The notes: generated by a model not told the origin, from the letters alone. Shown: positions 1 to 9,220, counted from the stretch's first letter. The stretch is DNA of 41,666 bases from Myxococcus sp. (GCA_014879945.1 JACSRE010000055.1:1-41666), one strand, 5' to 3'. Numbers and translations: made by a program.

Positions 1-2639
1 CGTACCTCGACTACGCGATGAGCGTGATCGTCGGGCGCGCGCTGCCCGACGTGCGCGACGGCCTCAAGCCCGTGCACCGCCGCGTGCTCTTCGCGATGCA
101 CGAGCTGTCGAACACCTTCGGCCGCCCCTACAAGAAGTCGGCGCGCATCGTCGGCGACGTCATCGGTAAGTACCACCCGCACGGCGATCAGTCGGTCTAC
201 GACGCCATCGTCCGCCTCGCCCAGCCGTGGTCGATGCGGTACATGCTGGTCGACGGCCAGGGCAACTTCGGCTCCATCGACGGCGATTCACCAGCCGCCA
301 TGCGTTACACCGAAGTGCGCATGGAGCGTCTCACCGACGAGATGCTCGCCGACCTCGACAAAGACACCGTCGACTTCGGGCCCAACTACGACAACAGCCT
401 CACCGAGCCGACGGTGATGCCGGCGCGGTTCCCGAACCTGCTGGTCAACGGCAGCGACGGCATCGCGGTCGGCATGGCCACCAAGATCCCTCCGCACAAC
501 CTCGGCGAGGTGATCGACGCCACCACGCACCTCATCGACAACCCCAGGGCGGTGCTGGGCGAGCTGATGCAGTTCGTCAAGGGCCCCGACTTCCCCACCG
601 CGGGCATCATCGCGGGCCGCGACGGCATCGGGCGCGCCTACTCCACTGGCCGCGGCAGCATCACCATTCGGGCCCGCGCCGAGATCGAGAAAGAGAAGGG
701 CGACCGCGAGCGCATCGTGGTGACCGAGATTCCGTACCAGCTGCGCAAGGAAGACCTGGTCAAGAAGATCGCCGACCTCGTCAACGAGAAGCGGCTCGAG
801 GGCATCAGCGACATTCGCGACGAGAGCGATCGCACCGGCATTCGCATCGCCATCGACATCAAGCGCGACGCCATGGCCGACGTGGTGCTCAACAACCTGT
901 ACGCGCTGACGGCCATGCAGGTCAGCTACGGCATCGTGCTGCTCGCCATCGACCAGGGCCAGCCGAAGGTGATGACGCTCAAAGAGATCCTCGAGCGCTT
1001 CATCGGCCACCGCCGCGAGGTGGTGACGCGCCGCACGCGCTTCGAGCTGAAGAAGGCGAAGGACCGCCTGCACATCGTCGAGGGCCTGCTGGTCGCGACC
1101 ATCACCCGTGACTTCCTCGACCACATCATCGCCGTCATCCGCGCCTCGAAGGACCCGGAGCAGGCGCGCTGGGGCCTGATGAACATCGCCTCGAGCGCGC
1201 TCTACGAGAACGCCGCGTACCAGAAGCTGCCCAGGGTCGACCTCTCGGCGCTCAAGAAGTCGATGGAGCTGCTGGCCTCGCGCGCGAAGGGTGAAGAGCC
1301 CAGCTACGCCGGGCTGTCGCGCCAGTATGACCCGGGCTTCAGCGAGGAGCAGGCCCGCAGCATTCTCGAGATGCGGCTGCAGAAGCTGACCGGCCTCGAG
1401 CTGACCGAGCTGTTCCAGGAGCTGATCGACCTGGTGCGCACCGCGGCCCGGCTCGAAGACATCCTCCAGAACGAGGCGTCGCTGCTCAACGTCATCAAGG
1501 CCGAGCTCAAGGACGTGCGCGAGCGCTTCGCCGACCCGCGCCGCACCGAGATCACCGGTGACCTCACCGAGATGCGGGTCGAAGACCTCATCGCCGAAGA
1601 GGACATGGTGGTGACGCTCTCGCACGCCGGGTACATCAAGCGCACCCCGCTGTCCGAGTACCGGGCGCAGCGCCGCGGCGGCCGGGGCAAGACCGGCGCG
1701 ACCACCAAGGAAGATGACTTCCTCACCGACATCTTCATCGCCTCGACCCACGCCTACGTGTTGCCGCTGACCAACCGCGGCCGCCTGTACTGGCTGAAGG
1801 TGCACGAGATCCCCGCGGCGAGCCGCACCTCGAAGGGCAAGCCCATCGTCAACCTCGTGCAGTTCAACGAGGGCGAGAAGCTCGCGCAGATGCTGGTGAC
1901 CAAGGAGTTCGTCGAGAACCAGTTCGTGCTCTTCGTCACCCGCAAGGGCACGGTGAAGCGCACCGACCTCACCGCCTTCTCGAACGTGCGCTCCTCGGGC
2001 ATCGCCGCCATCACCATCGAAGACGGCGACGCGCTGGTGGCGGTGAAGATCACCGACGGCACCAAAGACGTGCTCATCTCGACGGCGCAGGGCATGTCGA
2101 TTCGCTTCAACGAGACCGAGGTGCGCTCCATGGGCCGCACGGCGGTGGGCGTGAAGGGCATCACCCTGGAAGAGGGCGACGACGTCGTCAGCGCCGAGGT
2201 GGTCGAGAAGGGCACCACGCTGCTCACCGTCACCGAGAACGGCTACGGCAAGCGCACCCTCGAAGACGAGTACCGGGTGCAGGGCCGCGGCGGCAAGGGC
2301 ATCATCGACATCAAGACGACCGACCGGAACGGCCGCGTCGTCGGCGCGGTGCAGGTGCGCGACGAAGACGAGGTGATGATCGTCACCACCTCGGGCGTGC
2401 TCATTCGCATGAAGGTCTCGGGCATCTCGGTCATCGGCCGCAACACCCAGGGCGTGCGCCTCATCACGCTCGACGCCGCCGACGAGAAGGTGGCCGGCCT
2501 GAGCCACGTGCCCGAGGTGAAGGACGACGTCGAGGGCGGCGGCGAAGAGGGCGGAGACGACGACGGTGGCCCCGACGCCCCCGCCGAGGCGTCGCCCTCC
2601 GAGGGCCCGCCGAGCGATGAGCCACCGGCTGAGGGGTGA
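1..2639 (+). CDS. gyrA: DNA gyrase subunit A, 5' end missing
   Basis: Type IIA topoisomerase subunit that cuts and rejoins DNA and, with GyrB, introduces negative supercoils in the cytoplasm. The reading frame is open from base 3 and begins inside the conserved [10 protein letters not shown] block, so only about 20 N-terminal residues lie outside the window; the ATG at 18 is an internal Met. Visible landmarks are the quinolone-determining region [10 protein letters not shown], the catalytic tyrosine in AAMRYTE, and the GyrA-box QRRGGRG that starts the DNA-wrapping C-terminal domain and separates GyrA from ParC. The protein ends in an acidic Gly/Asp/Glu/Pro-rich tail of about 40 residues. E. 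coli Ser83 corresponds to Gln here, with Ser in the next position and Asp87 kept. It converges on the gene at 2788. Confidence 0.97.
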   Translation, partial: YLDYAMSVIVGRALPDVRDGLKPVHRRVLFAMHELSNTFGRPYKKSARIVGDVIGKYHPHGDQSVYDAIVRLAQPWSMRYMLVDGQGNFGSIDGDSPAAMRYTEVRMERLTDEMLADLDKDTVDFGPNYDNSLTEPTVMPARFPNLLVNGSDGIAVGMATKIPPHNLGEVIDATTHLIDNPRAVLGELMQFVKGPDFPTAGIIAGRDGIGRAYSTGRGSITIRARAEIEKEKGDRERIVVTEIPYQLRKEDLVKKIADLVNEKRLEGISDIRDESDRTGIRIAIDIKRDAMADVVLNNLYALTAMQVSYGIVLLAIDQGQPKVMTLKEILERFIGHRREVVTRRTRFELKKAKDRLHIVEGLLVATITRDFLDHIIAVIRASKDPEQARWGLMNIASSALYENAAYQKLPRVDLSALKKSMELLASRAKGEEPSYAGLSRQYDPGFSEEQARSILEMRLQKLTGLELTELFQELIDLVRTAARLEDILQNEASLLNVIKAELKDVRERFADPRRTEITGDLTEMRVEDLIAEEDMVVTLSHAGYIKRTPLSEYRAQRRGGRGKTGATTKEDDFLTDIFIASTHAYVLPLTNRGRLYWLKVHEIPAASRTSKGKPIVNLVQFNEGEKLAQMLVTKEFVENQFVLFVTRKGTVKRTDLTAFSNVRSSGIAAITIEDGDALVAVKITDGTKDVLISTAQGMSIRFNETEVRSMGRTAVGVKGITLEEGDDVVSAEVVEKGTTLLTVTENGYGKRTLEDEYRVQGRGGKGIIDIKTTDRNGRVVGAVQVRDEDEVMIVTTSGVLIRMKVSGISVIGRNTQGVRLITLDAADEKVAGLSHVPEVKDDVEGGGEEGGDDDGGPDAPAEASPSEGPPSDEPPAEG

Positions 2640-2787
2640 ACGCGGGGCTGACGGAGCGGGCGCAGGGCCGGCCCGCTGCCGCGACGAGGGCCGTAAAGAT
2701 GCCTGGCCCGGGCGCGGCTGTAGTGGCGTCCCTCGCGTCGCGCTGGCCGCCCCGCGAAGACGACCCGGGCTTTCCAGCGGGGGCGCC

Positions 2788-3402
2788 CTAGAACCGGGCG
2801 ACGGTGACGCCGGCGGGCCCGGGCGGGCGCAGCGCCTCGGTCACCAGCGGCACGGCGGCCGCGAGCACGATGGCGCCGGTGACGACGAAGGGCAGGGCGG
2901 CGATGCCGATGGCAGGCACGAAGAAGACCAGGCACATGCCGATGGTGCTCAACGCCGAGGCGGTGATGGCCCACGGGAGCGCGCGCTTGAAGGCCATGGG
3001 GTCGCGGTCGAAGAGCGTCGACGCGATGGCGGTGCCGACGAGGTAGCCGAGGGCGCCGCCGACGATGGCGCCCAGCCCGCCACCCACCGTCTCGCCATTC
3101 CGGGGGTCGATGACCACGCCCACCAGCGACCCGACGTAGATGGCCAGCGGCACCGTCAGCACGCCCACGCCGAAGGCGATCAACGGCGACAGCACCGCTC
3201 GGCCGACGAGCTGGCCGGGGGTCGCGGGCCGCGCGCGGGGCACCAGGCTGGCGCTGCGCGGCGCGTCCACGAGGCTGGGGGGCGGCGGTGGCGGCGGCAC
3301 CAGCACGTCCTCGGCCGGGAAGATCGGCGGCGCCGAGAGCTGTCCCAACGTCGCGCAGAGGAGGAGCGTGGAGAGCACCGCCGAACTCCAACACATCTCC
3401 AC
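2788..3402 (-). CDS. Hypothetical multi-pass membrane protein
   Basis: Unknown function, 204 residues. The start is a GTG; an in-frame ATG two codons later (3396) is equally possible. An N-terminal hydrophobic segment ending near LGQLSA looks like a signal peptide or anchor. It is followed by a linker with a run of seven prolines and then about four hydrophobic, glycine-rich segments (roughly residues 65-195), one resembling a glycine-zipper (GGGLGAIVGGALGYLVG). Glycine-zipper segments are common in small envelope proteins, but I recognise no family. It stands alone: it converges with gyrA and diverges from the gene at 3542. Membrane location is well supported by composition; function is not. 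Confidence 0.7.
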   Translation of the reverse strand: MEMCWSSAVLSTLLLCATLGQLSAPPIFPAEDVLVPPPPPPPSLVDAPRSASLVPRARPATPGQLVGRAVLSPLIAFGVGVLTVPLAIYVGSLVGVVIDPRNGETVGGGLGAIVGGALGYLVGTAIASTLFDRDPMAFKRALPWAITASALSTIGMCLVFFVPAIGIAALPFVVTGAIVLAAAVPLVTEALRPPGPAGVTVARF

Positions 3403-3541
3403 ACCCCCGGAACACGCCGCGACCTGCCCGAACTGCCCAACCCGCCGTCACCACAGGCGCTCGGCTCTCGGGTGGCCAGAAACTTGAGCCGCCGGGCCGC
3501 CGCGCAACACTCCTGTGGTCGCCTGACGCAGGAGGAATCGC

Positions 3542-4126
3542 ATGAGCTGGGACGTGGTGATGTTCGGGTCGATCTCGGTGCCGGAGCGCAGCCGCGAAGA
3601 GTGGCTCACCACCGCCATCAACCGCGACGAGTTCCCCTGGCTCGACGAGCTCGGCGGCGTGGACACCACGCTCGAGACGCCCGAGGCGCTGCTGACGTTC
3701 TTGAGCGACGTCGCGCTCGCGCCCCACCACTTCTTCGACGTCTCGGCTGACTCGAGCCTGGTGACGGTGCAGGGCTACGTCGGTGAAGAGCCGTACCGCG
3801 ACCTCTGTCAGCCCCTGGCGCTGTTGTTCGGGAGCGCAGCGGGCTTCGGCGGCACCGGCGACCTCACCCTCTTCGGGTACCAGGGCATTCGCTTCGGCGA
3901 GCGCGTCATGCTGGCCAACGGGCACGCCAGCTTTCGCCAGCTGACCCAGGACACGCTGGGCGAGATTGAGCGCTCGAAGACGTTTCAGTGCCTCGACGCG
4001 CGCGTGCACCAGCGCTTCGACGCCCTGGTGGGCCGCCCGAGCGCGCCCCTCGACCCCCGCCGCGCCACGTGGATGGTGCACCCCTTCACCGGCCGCCGCG
4101 TGCGCGCGCTCGCCGAGCAGCCCTGA
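3542..4126 (+). CDS. Hypothetical protein, unknown family
   Basis: A 194-residue soluble protein of unknown function, starting MSWDVVMFGS. The start is well supported by an AGGAGG Shine-Dalgarno sequence ending six bases before the ATG. There is no signal peptide, membrane segment or recognised motif; it is acidic and rich in Phe, Leu and Asp in the first half and becomes basic near the C-terminus. The two-part look (a short beta-rich start, then a mixed region) resembles small proteins found widely in myxobacteria, but I cannot assign a family. It diverges from the membrane protein at 2788-3402 with a 139-base intergenic space that must hold both promoters, and its stop is only nine bases from the end of the convergent gene at 4136. 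Confidence 0.75.
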   Translation: MSWDVVMFGSISVPERSREEWLTTAINRDEFPWLDELGGVDTTLETPEALLTFLSDVALAPHHFFDVSADSSLVTVQGYVGEEPYRDLCQPLALLFGSAAGFGGTGDLTLFGYQGIRFGERVMLANGHASFRQLTQDTLGEIERSKTFQCLDARVHQRFDALVGRPSAPLDPRRATWMVHPFTGRRVRALAEQP

Positions 4127-4135
4127 GCCGCCGCT

Positions 4136-5203
4136 TCAGAACGAGACGGTGACGCCGAGGGAGAACACGTTGCGCACGTAGAGCAGCTCCTCTCGCCCCG
4201 CGGTGCGCTGCGGCAACACGTTGACGTAGAGCGCGTAGCGAACGTCGAGGTCGACGTGCTTGTGCACCGGGCGCACCAGCTTCACCGTCAGCGTGCTCGA
4301 GTTCTCGTCGTCCTCCACCACCTGCAGGTCGGGCGAGAGGAAGATGCCGTCGGGGAAGCTGGTCAGCTGCAGCGCGCCGGTCGTCAGCAGGGTGAACTTC
4401 GCCGGGAGCCGGAAGCCCGCGGTCGCCGAGAGCCGGTGCCTGCGCATCGTCTCGCCGTAGCTGTTCGAGGTCTGGTCCAGGTACGAGTAGCCGACCGTCA
4501 GGTGAAACGGCCCGCGGTACGAGTAGGCCACCCCGACGACGAAGAACGGGTCGAAGCGGCGCGCCTCGGGCGTCTCTTCGTCGGGCCGCGGGTTGACGTT
4601 GCCGTTGTAGGTGCGCGGGTTGTACGAGCCGCTCACCGAGAGGCTGTGGCGTCGGTCGAAGCGGTAGCGCGCCGAGAGGTCGCCGATGGGCCCCGAGAAC
4701 GAGTAGCGGAAGCGCGGCCAGAACAGAAACCGCGTCGCGCCGAAGCGCAGCCGCACGTCGAGGTTGTTGGTGGGGTTGAAGTCGATGAAGGCCTGGCCCA
4801 GCAGGCTCGAGTAGTCGCGGTCAGCGCCCCGGCGATCGCGCGCGTTGCCGCTGAGCCCCACCGAGAACAGCGGCGAGAGGCCGTAGAGGAACTCGAGCGT
4901 GACGGCGTTGACGATGGTGTCTTCGGTCGGCAGCAGGAAGAACTTGCGCGCCGCGACGTCGTAGCTGCCGCTGAGGCGAAAGCGCTCACCCTCGAGCGCG
5001 CCCTCAGCCGTGCCGAGCGCGAAGAGGAAGCCGTCTGCCTGTGGGCTCGACGACGAGGTGACGAAGTCGCGCCGCGCGTTGGTGTCGTAGCCGGGGCCGA
5101 CCCACGCCCTCGCCGCGCCGCGCAGGTCGACCGCGCCGGCCCACGAGGGGACGAGGCTCAGGAGCAACAAAAGGCGCGCGCGCAGGGCCACTCGTCGACG
5201 CAC
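4136..5203 (-). CDS. Outer-membrane beta-barrel protein (hypothetical)
   Basis: Probably an outer-membrane beta-barrel of about 355 residues. From the GTG at 5203 the product begins VRRRVALRARLLLLLS and ends its signal peptide near PSWAGA. The mature part is a series of alternating amphipathic strands with many aromatic residues (RLSGSYD, DVRLRFGATRF, LTVGYSYLDQTSN) and ends in a terminal Phe (GVTVSF), the usual BAM recognition signature. I chose the GTG at 5203, which has an AAGGG about seven bases upstream. The longer GTG start at 5254 lies inside a strong hairpin that looks like the terminator of the previous gene. No substrate or porin family can be named. It may share a transcript with the gene at 5294 if the hairpin is leaky. 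Confidence 0.8.
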   Translation of the reverse strand: MRRRVALRARLLLLLSLVPSWAGAVDLRGAARAWVGPGYDTNARRDFVTSSSSPQADGFLFALGTAEGALEGERFRLSGSYDVAARKFFLLPTEDTIVNAVTLEFLYGLSPLFSVGLSGNARDRRGADRDYSSLLGQAFIDFNPTNNLDVRLRFGATRFLFWPRFRYSFSGPIGDLSARYRFDRRHSLSVSGSYNPRTYNGNVNPRPDEETPEARRFDPFFVVGVAYSYRGPFHLTVGYSYLDQTSNSYGETMRRHRLSATAGFRLPAKFTLLTTGALQLTSFPDGIFLSPDLQVVEDDENSSTLTVKLVRPVHKHVDLDVRYALYVNVLPQRTAGREELLYVRNVFSLGVTVSF

Positions 5204-5244
5204 TGTATGCCCTTCGTCGGCCGGCCCATGCGCTGAAACGACGA

Positions 5245-5271
5245 AGGCCCCCACGTCGTTCGTGAGGGCCT
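5245..5271 (-). terminator. Hairpin terminator downstream of the gene at 5294
   Basis: The arms at 5245-5255 and 5261-5271 pair as AGGCCC-C-CACG with CGTG-A-GGGCCT, leaving one mismatch and a five-base loop. On the minus strand it is followed by a modest T-rich run (TTCGTCGTTT). It sits 23 bases after the stop of the 5294-5677 gene, where an intrinsic terminator is expected. Confidence 0.65.
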
Positions 5272-5293
5272 CCGGTGCAGACGACTCAGAGCG

Positions 5294-5677
5294 CTACTCG
5301 GCGGCCGCGGCGGCGCCAGCCGACTTCAGCGCCTTGGCGAGGTCGACCGCGCGCTGGCCGGTGATCGACATCTTGGCGATCTCGTCTTTCGAGAGGCCGT
5401 TGGCGTTGAGGTCGTACTTCGCGACCATCGACTGCTTGGCGTAGGTCACGGCGCGGTCGATGTCCTTCTTGGTGACCGTCGCGCCGGCCTTGAAGTCACG
5501 GTGGTCGACGAACTTGAAGAAGATGTCGGCCAGCTTCTTCTCGGCGGTCGAGAGCGTCGGCAGGGCCTTCTTCACGTCGGCGCGGCTGATGCGGCCGTCG
5601 GCGCCGCCAGCGGTGACGAGGGACTTGGCGACATGATCGAGGGCACGGTTGACGTCGGCTTTGGCGATACGGGCCAT
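5294..5677 (-). CDS. Small EF-hand-like protein
   Basis: A 127-residue cytoplasmic protein starting MARIAKADVN at the ATG at 5677, which has CAGGAGC about six bases upstream; the frame continues upstream but without a comparable signal. It is helical and contains stretches resembling calcium-binding EF-hand loops: GGADGRISRADV near residue 25 and DLNANGLSKDEI near residue 90, the latter one residue shorter than a canonical 12-residue loop. A third segment (FKAGATVTKKDI) has similar spacing but lacks acidic ligands. The C-terminus is an Ala-rich tail (AGAAAAAE). Calcium binding is an inference and some loops look degenerate. It follows the SCP2-like gene on the same strand by 79 bases and is closed by a hairpin terminator. 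Confidence 0.7.
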   Translation of the reverse strand: MARIAKADVNRALDHVAKSLVTAGGADGRISRADVKKALPTLSTAEKKLADIFFKFVDHRDFKAGATVTKKDIDRAVTYAKQSMVAKYDLNANGLSKDEIAKMSITGQRAVDLAKALKSAGAAAAAE

Positions 5678-5756
5678 GGGCTGCTCCTGGGAAGGTACGG
5701 CGTTGGGGTACGACGTGAAGACACGGCAGGGGGCAGCAGAGCGCAACGCCAACGGT

Positions 5757-6107
5757 TCAGCCGGCGTCCCACCCGAGATCGCGCTGGAGCGGCATCATCA
5801 TCACGCCCAGCGCCGCGAGCAGCTCGAAGTTGCCCGAGGCCTTCACCTCGCCCCTGGTCACGGCGTCGACGGCGTCGAGCGTACCGGCGACGAAGGCCTC
5901 GAAGGCGGGCTCCTGAAAGACGAGGCGGAGGTCAGCCTCCTGGTCGAACCCTTCACGAATCGGGTCGGGGTCGGCGAAGTGGAACGTCCACTGGCCGCCG
6001 GTCGCCCCGCGCACGTCGAAGGCCACGGTGCCCTGGGTCGCGAGGAAGTCGTCGAAGCGGTGCACCACGAGGCCGGGGAGGAGGCGGTCAAAGAAGCGCT
6101 GCGTCAT
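5757..6107 (-). CDS. SCP2-like sterol-binding domain protein
   Basis: A 116-residue protein that looks like a single SCP2 (sterol carrier protein 2) domain, a fold that binds lipids or other hydrophobic ligands. The start ATG at 6107 (MTQRFFDR) has a GGAGGAG Shine-Dalgarno eight bases upstream, so the longer in-frame extension is unlikely. Family features are the beta-strand region with FDVRGATGGQW, the segment ADLRLVF, and the C-terminal GEVKASGNFELLAAL, matching the usual G-x-(V/L)-x-x-x-G-(D/N)-x-x-(L/A) closing helix. No membrane segment or signal peptide is present. It diverges from the lipoprotein at 6250 and precedes the EF-hand-like gene on the same strand. The ligand is unknown. Confidence 0.7.
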   Translation of the reverse strand: MTQRFFDRLLPGLVVHRFDDFLATQGTVAFDVRGATGGQWTFHFADPDPIREGFDQEADLRLVFQEPAFEAFVAGTLDAVDAVTRGEVKASGNFELLAALGVMMMPLQRDLGWDAG

Positions 6108-6249
6108 CGACAAGACTCCTCCCGTGCGTGCGGCGAGGGCGCATTGGGCCACCGCGCAGCGTCGATCTCAAGGCCCTCGGCCCGGATCGTGGAAAACAGC
6201 CCAGCCCCGATTTTCCGGCGCGGGCGAGGCGGTGCCTTATGAAGAGGGG

Positions 6250-6777
6250 ATGAATCGACTCGTGCTCCTCGTGGTCGCCGTCTTTGCCCAGGCCTGTGGC
6301 CCCATCACCTTCAGCACCACGCTCAAAGGCGAAGGCACCGTGCAGGGCAGCCCGCTGGGCGCGCTGCTCAACGCCTTCCCCACCATCGGCGGCTTCACCA
6401 ACATCGACTTCGCCCAGAACCAGGACTTCCAGAACAACAAGACCAGCCGCGAGATGGTGCGCAGCGTGAAGGTGACGGCGTTGAGCGCGCGCATCACCGA
6501 CCCTTCGAGCGCAGACTTCGGCTTCCTCGACTCGCTCGAGTTCACCGCCAGGGCCGGTGGGAACGAGACGGTGTTCGCGAGCAAGAAAGACATTCCGCAG
6601 GCGGCCACGCGGCCCCCCAACGCCACCGTCACCTTCGACCTGCTCGACGTCGACCTCGCCCCGTACGTCAAGGAGCCCTCGATGACGCTCTCGCTCTCGG
6701 GCAAGGGCCGGCAGCCCTCGCAGAACACCACCCTCGAGGTGTCGGTGACGTTGCTGGTCGGCGCCTCGCCGTTCTGA
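6250..6777 (+). CDS. Small predicted lipoprotein, unknown function
   Basis: A 175-residue predicted lipoprotein. From the ATG at 6250 it reads MNRLVLLVVAVFAQAC, a short signal peptide with the lipobox AQAC and acylated Cys at 16. The mature part is beta-rich (VRSVKVTALSARITD, SLEFTARAGG, ATVTFDLLDVDL) and resembles a single Ig/LEA-like sandwich, but I cannot name the family. A purine run (AAGAGGGG) lies directly against the ATG, so a GTG at 6232 in the same frame is an alternative start. The stop is three bases from the first ATG of selO, so the two are probably co-transcribed, although no functional link is evident. Confidence 0.75.
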   Translation: MNRLVLLVVAVFAQACGPITFSTTLKGEGTVQGSPLGALLNAFPTIGGFTNIDFAQNQDFQNNKTSREMVRSVKVTALSARITDPSSADFGFLDSLEFTARAGGNETVFASKKDIPQAATRPPNATVTFDLLDVDLAPYVKEPSMTLSLSGKGRQPSQNTTLEVSVTLLVGASPF

Positions 6778-6780
6778 GGC

Positions 6781-8364
6781 ATGGCGATGACGCGCTTCGA
6801 TGACCGCTTCGTGCGCGCCCTGCCGGGTGACGCCGAGCCCGCGAACTTCGTGCGCCAGGTGCGCGGGGCGGCGTACTCCCGGGTGACACCCACGCCGGTG
6901 ACGCAGCCGCGCCTGCTGGCATGGGTGCCCCGGGTCGCGGAGCTGCTGGGGTTGCCCGAGGCGCCGACGGACGAGTGGGTTCGGGTGCTCGGCGGCAACC
7001 ACACGCTCGAGGGCATGGCGCCCTACGCGGCCTGCTACGGGGGCCACCAGTTCGGGAACTGGGCGGGCCAGCTGGGCGACGGCCGCGCCATCACCCTCGG
7101 CGAGCTCATCGCGCCCGACCAGTCGCGCTGGGAGCTGCAGCTCAAGGGGCCGGGGCCCACGCCGTACTCACGCCGCGCCGATGGCCGCGCGGTGCTGCGC
7201 AGCTCCTTGCGAGAGCTGGTGTGCAGCGAGGCCATGTTCCACCTCGGGGTGCCCACCACGAGGGCGCTCGCGCTGGTGGCCACGGGAGACGACGTGGTGC
7301 GCGACCTGCTCTACGACGGCAACGCGCGCCCCGAGCCCGGCGCCATCACCACCCGCGTCGCGCCGTCCTTCCTGCGCTTCGGCAGCTACGAGCTGCCCGC
7401 TTCGCGCGGTGACGTCGCGCTCCTGAAGGCCCTGGTCGACTTCACCCTCACCACCCACTTCCCCGGGCTGGGCGCGCCGTCGGCAGACAGCTACCTGCGC
7501 TTCTTCGCCGAGGTGTCGCGGCGCACGGCGTCGCTGATGATGGAGTGGCAGCGCGTCGGCTTCGTGCACGGGGTGATGAACACCGACAACATGTCCATCC
7601 TCGGGCTCACCATCGACTACGGCCCGTATGGCTGGCTCGAGGGGTTCGACCCGTCGTGGACGCCGAACACCACCGACCTGCCGGGGCGCCGCTACGCCTT
7701 CGGGAACCAGCCGTCGGTCGCTCAGTGGAACCTGCTGTCCCTGGCCAACGCGCTGCTGCCCCTGGTGGAGGACCAGCAGGCGCTCGAGGCGGTGCTCGAT
7801 GGGTACTCCGAGGTCGCGGCGGGGGCGCAGCTCGCGATGATGCGCAAGAAGCTCGGGCTCCTCGAGCACCCGGAGCGCGAGCGCGACGACCGCGAGCTGA
7901 TGCGCGACCTGTACCGCGTGCTGGTGTCGACCGAGACCGACATGACGCTGTTCTTCCGGGGCCTGGCCGCCGTGACGCCTGCGCTTCGCGACGCCGCTGA
8001 CGACGCGCTGGTGAAGCCGCTGGCCGAGGCGTTCTACGCGCCGCACGAGGTGGAAGGTGGCGTGCTCGCCGGCTTTGGCGCGTGGCTGCGGCGCTGGCTG
8101 GCGCGCGCCGGCGCCGACGGCCGGCCTCACGAGGTGCGCGCCGCCCAGATGAACGCCGTCAACCCGCTCTACGTGCCGCGCAACTACCTCGCCCAGACGG
8201 TCATCAGCGCGACGGAGCAGGGCGAGCTGTCGATGCTCCAGCAGTGGCTCGAGGTGCTGGCGCGCCCCTACGACGAGCAGCCCGGCATGGAGCGCTGGGC
8301 CGCCAGGCGCCCGGAGTGGGCGCGCCACCAGCCGGGCAGCTCGATGTTGTCGTGCAGCTCGTGA
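6781..8364 (+). CDS. selO: Protein adenylyltransferase SelO (YdiU/UPF0061 family)
   Basis: Pseudokinase-fold enzyme that transfers AMP from ATP to Ser, Thr or Tyr of target proteins; in E. coli it acts in oxidative-stress responses. The 527-residue length is typical. Visible family motifs are ACYGGHQFGNWAGQLGDGR (residues 84-102), ELQLKGPGPTPYSR with the nucleotide-contacting Lys at 122, VMNTDNMS (265-272) and DYGPYGW (279-285) carrying the metal-binding Asp and Asn residues. The C-terminus is SMLSCSS: Cys stands three residues from the end, where eukaryotic homologues have selenocysteine. The ATG at 6787 (MTRFDD) may be the true start, since GAGG is eight bases before it and only two before 6781. 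It follows a lipoprotein gene almost without gap and converges on the next gene. Confidence 0.95.
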   Translation: MAMTRFDDRFVRALPGDAEPANFVRQVRGAAYSRVTPTPVTQPRLLAWVPRVAELLGLPEAPTDEWVRVLGGNHTLEGMAPYAACYGGHQFGNWAGQLGDGRAITLGELIAPDQSRWELQLKGPGPTPYSRRADGRAVLRSSLRELVCSEAMFHLGVPTTRALALVATGDDVVRDLLYDGNARPEPGAITTRVAPSFLRFGSYELPASRGDVALLKALVDFTLTTHFPGLGAPSADSYLRFFAEVSRRTASLMMEWQRVGFVHGVMNTDNMSILGLTIDYGPYGWLEGFDPSWTPNTTDLPGRRYAFGNQPSVAQWNLLSLANALLPLVEDQQALEAVLDGYSEVAAGAQLAMMRKKLGLLEHPERERDDRELMRDLYRVLVSTETDMTLFFRGLAAVTPALRDAADDALVKPLAEAFYAPHEVEGGVLAGFGAWLRRWLARAGADGRPHEVRAAQMNAVNPLYVPRNYLAQTVISATEQGELSMLQQWLEVLARPYDEQPGMERWAARRPEWARHQPGSSMLSCSS

Positions 8365-8390
8365 GCGCTCCCTGCTCGACGCAGGAGCGC
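8365..8390. terminator. Hairpin between convergent genes
   Basis: GCGCTCC-CTGC pairs with GCAG-GAGCGC through ten base pairs with one bulged C and a five-base loop. It starts immediately after the selO stop codon. There is no T-run, so factor-independent termination is uncertain; it could serve either convergent gene. Confidence 0.45.
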
Positions 8391-8428
8391 GCCGGCCGCG
8401 CGATGTCGTCGTGCAGCGGGTGCGCCCG

Positions 8429-9187
8429 CTACTGCTCGAAGCAGTAGAGCCGGTTGTCGCTCGCGCAGGCCACCGCGCCCAGGCCGCTCCACGTGTCGGT
8501 GGGGACGTCGATGATGCCGTACAGGCCGGTGGTGGCCTGGCTCGACCAGCGCCGGCAGGTGGTGTCTCGCATGGGCGCGGGCGCTTCGGCGCCGCCGTCG
8601 GGGAGCGTGCCCGTCCACACCTGGCGCTTGTCGAAGAGCGAGAAGACGTGGCCTGTCTCGTCCTGGTCGATGGGCGAGCGCGGAGGCCCGGCCAGCTCGG
8701 CGCGCGACTCGAAGGGGCGCAGCACCCTGCCGCGCGCGTCTCGCGTGCGCAGCACCCACGGGCCGGCTGAGGTGATGCGGTCGACCGCGTTGATGCGCGC
8801 GCCCTGCTCGGTGACGTCAGAGAGGAACGCGACGAAGCGCCCGGTGAAGCCCGCGTCGGCCGCGAGCGCCTGGCACTTCGCGTCGCCGCCGTCGAGGCCG
8901 CCGAGGTCGCCGGTGAAGGTGCGCGAGGTCGCGAACACGCGCAAGGCGCCGACGGGCATCGGCTCGTCGGGCCCGCGACAGACGCGCAAGTCGGAGCACG
9001 TCTCCGAGGCCGCGCAGGCCACGCACGTCGAGCCCGCGGCCCCACACGCGCCTTCCGTGGCGCCCGGGTGACAGGTGCCCGGGTCAGACGGGCCGGAGAA
9101 GGCGCAGCAGCCCTCGCAGGAAGACGGCGTGCAGGGGCGCGGGCCCGGGCAGGCGGTCAACATCAGGAGCACCACCAGAGACCGCAT
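8429..9187 (-). CDS. DUF1554-domain lipoprotein
   Basis: A 252-residue predicted secreted lipoprotein. From the ATG at 9187 it begins MRSLVVLLMLTAC with the lipobox LTAC and Cys at 13. Residues about 18-72 are a Cys-rich leader (SSCEGCCAF, GACGAAGSTCVAC) with the spacing often seen in myxobacterial surface proteins, probably disulfide-bonded. The C-terminal region from about 80 to the end matches DUF1554: LRVFATSRTFTGDLGGLDG, DAKCQALAADAGFTGRFVAFLSD, and the closing LYCFEQ. DUF1554 proteins are known from Leptospira and myxobacteria and are thought to adopt a lectin- or endostatin-like fold; their function is unknown. The start lies only 33 bases from the divergent gene at 9221, so the promoters must overlap. 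Confidence 0.8.
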   Translation of the reverse strand: MRSLVVLLMLTACPGPRPCTPSSCEGCCAFSGPSDPGTCHPGATEGACGAAGSTCVACAASETCSDLRVCRGPDEPMPVGALRVFATSRTFTGDLGGLDGGDAKCQALAADAGFTGRFVAFLSDVTEQGARINAVDRITSAGPWVLRTRDARGRVLRPFESRAELAGPPRSPIDQDETGHVFSLFDKRQVWTGTLPDGGAEAPAPMRDTTCRRWSSQATTGLYGIIDVPTDTWSGLGAVACASDNRLYCFEQ

Positions 9188-9220
9188 GCTCCGCTCATCT
9201 TGCCATGCGATGGTGCGCGC

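Noticed and set aside
288-2507. A 739-codon open frame on the strand opposite gyrA
   Set aside because: It is an antisense shadow caused by the GC-rich codon bias of gyrA; no family features, and composition is His/Arg/Leu-rich as expected for reversed codons.
1-2639. Possibility that the first gene is ParC rather than GyrA
   Set aside because: The intact QRRGGRG GyrA-box and acidic tail support GyrA; ParC lacks this box.
7168-9045. Long minus-strand frame covering the 3' half of selO and the DUF1554 gene
   Set aside because: It overlaps two genes with clear family identity and has shadow-like Arg/Ala/His composition.
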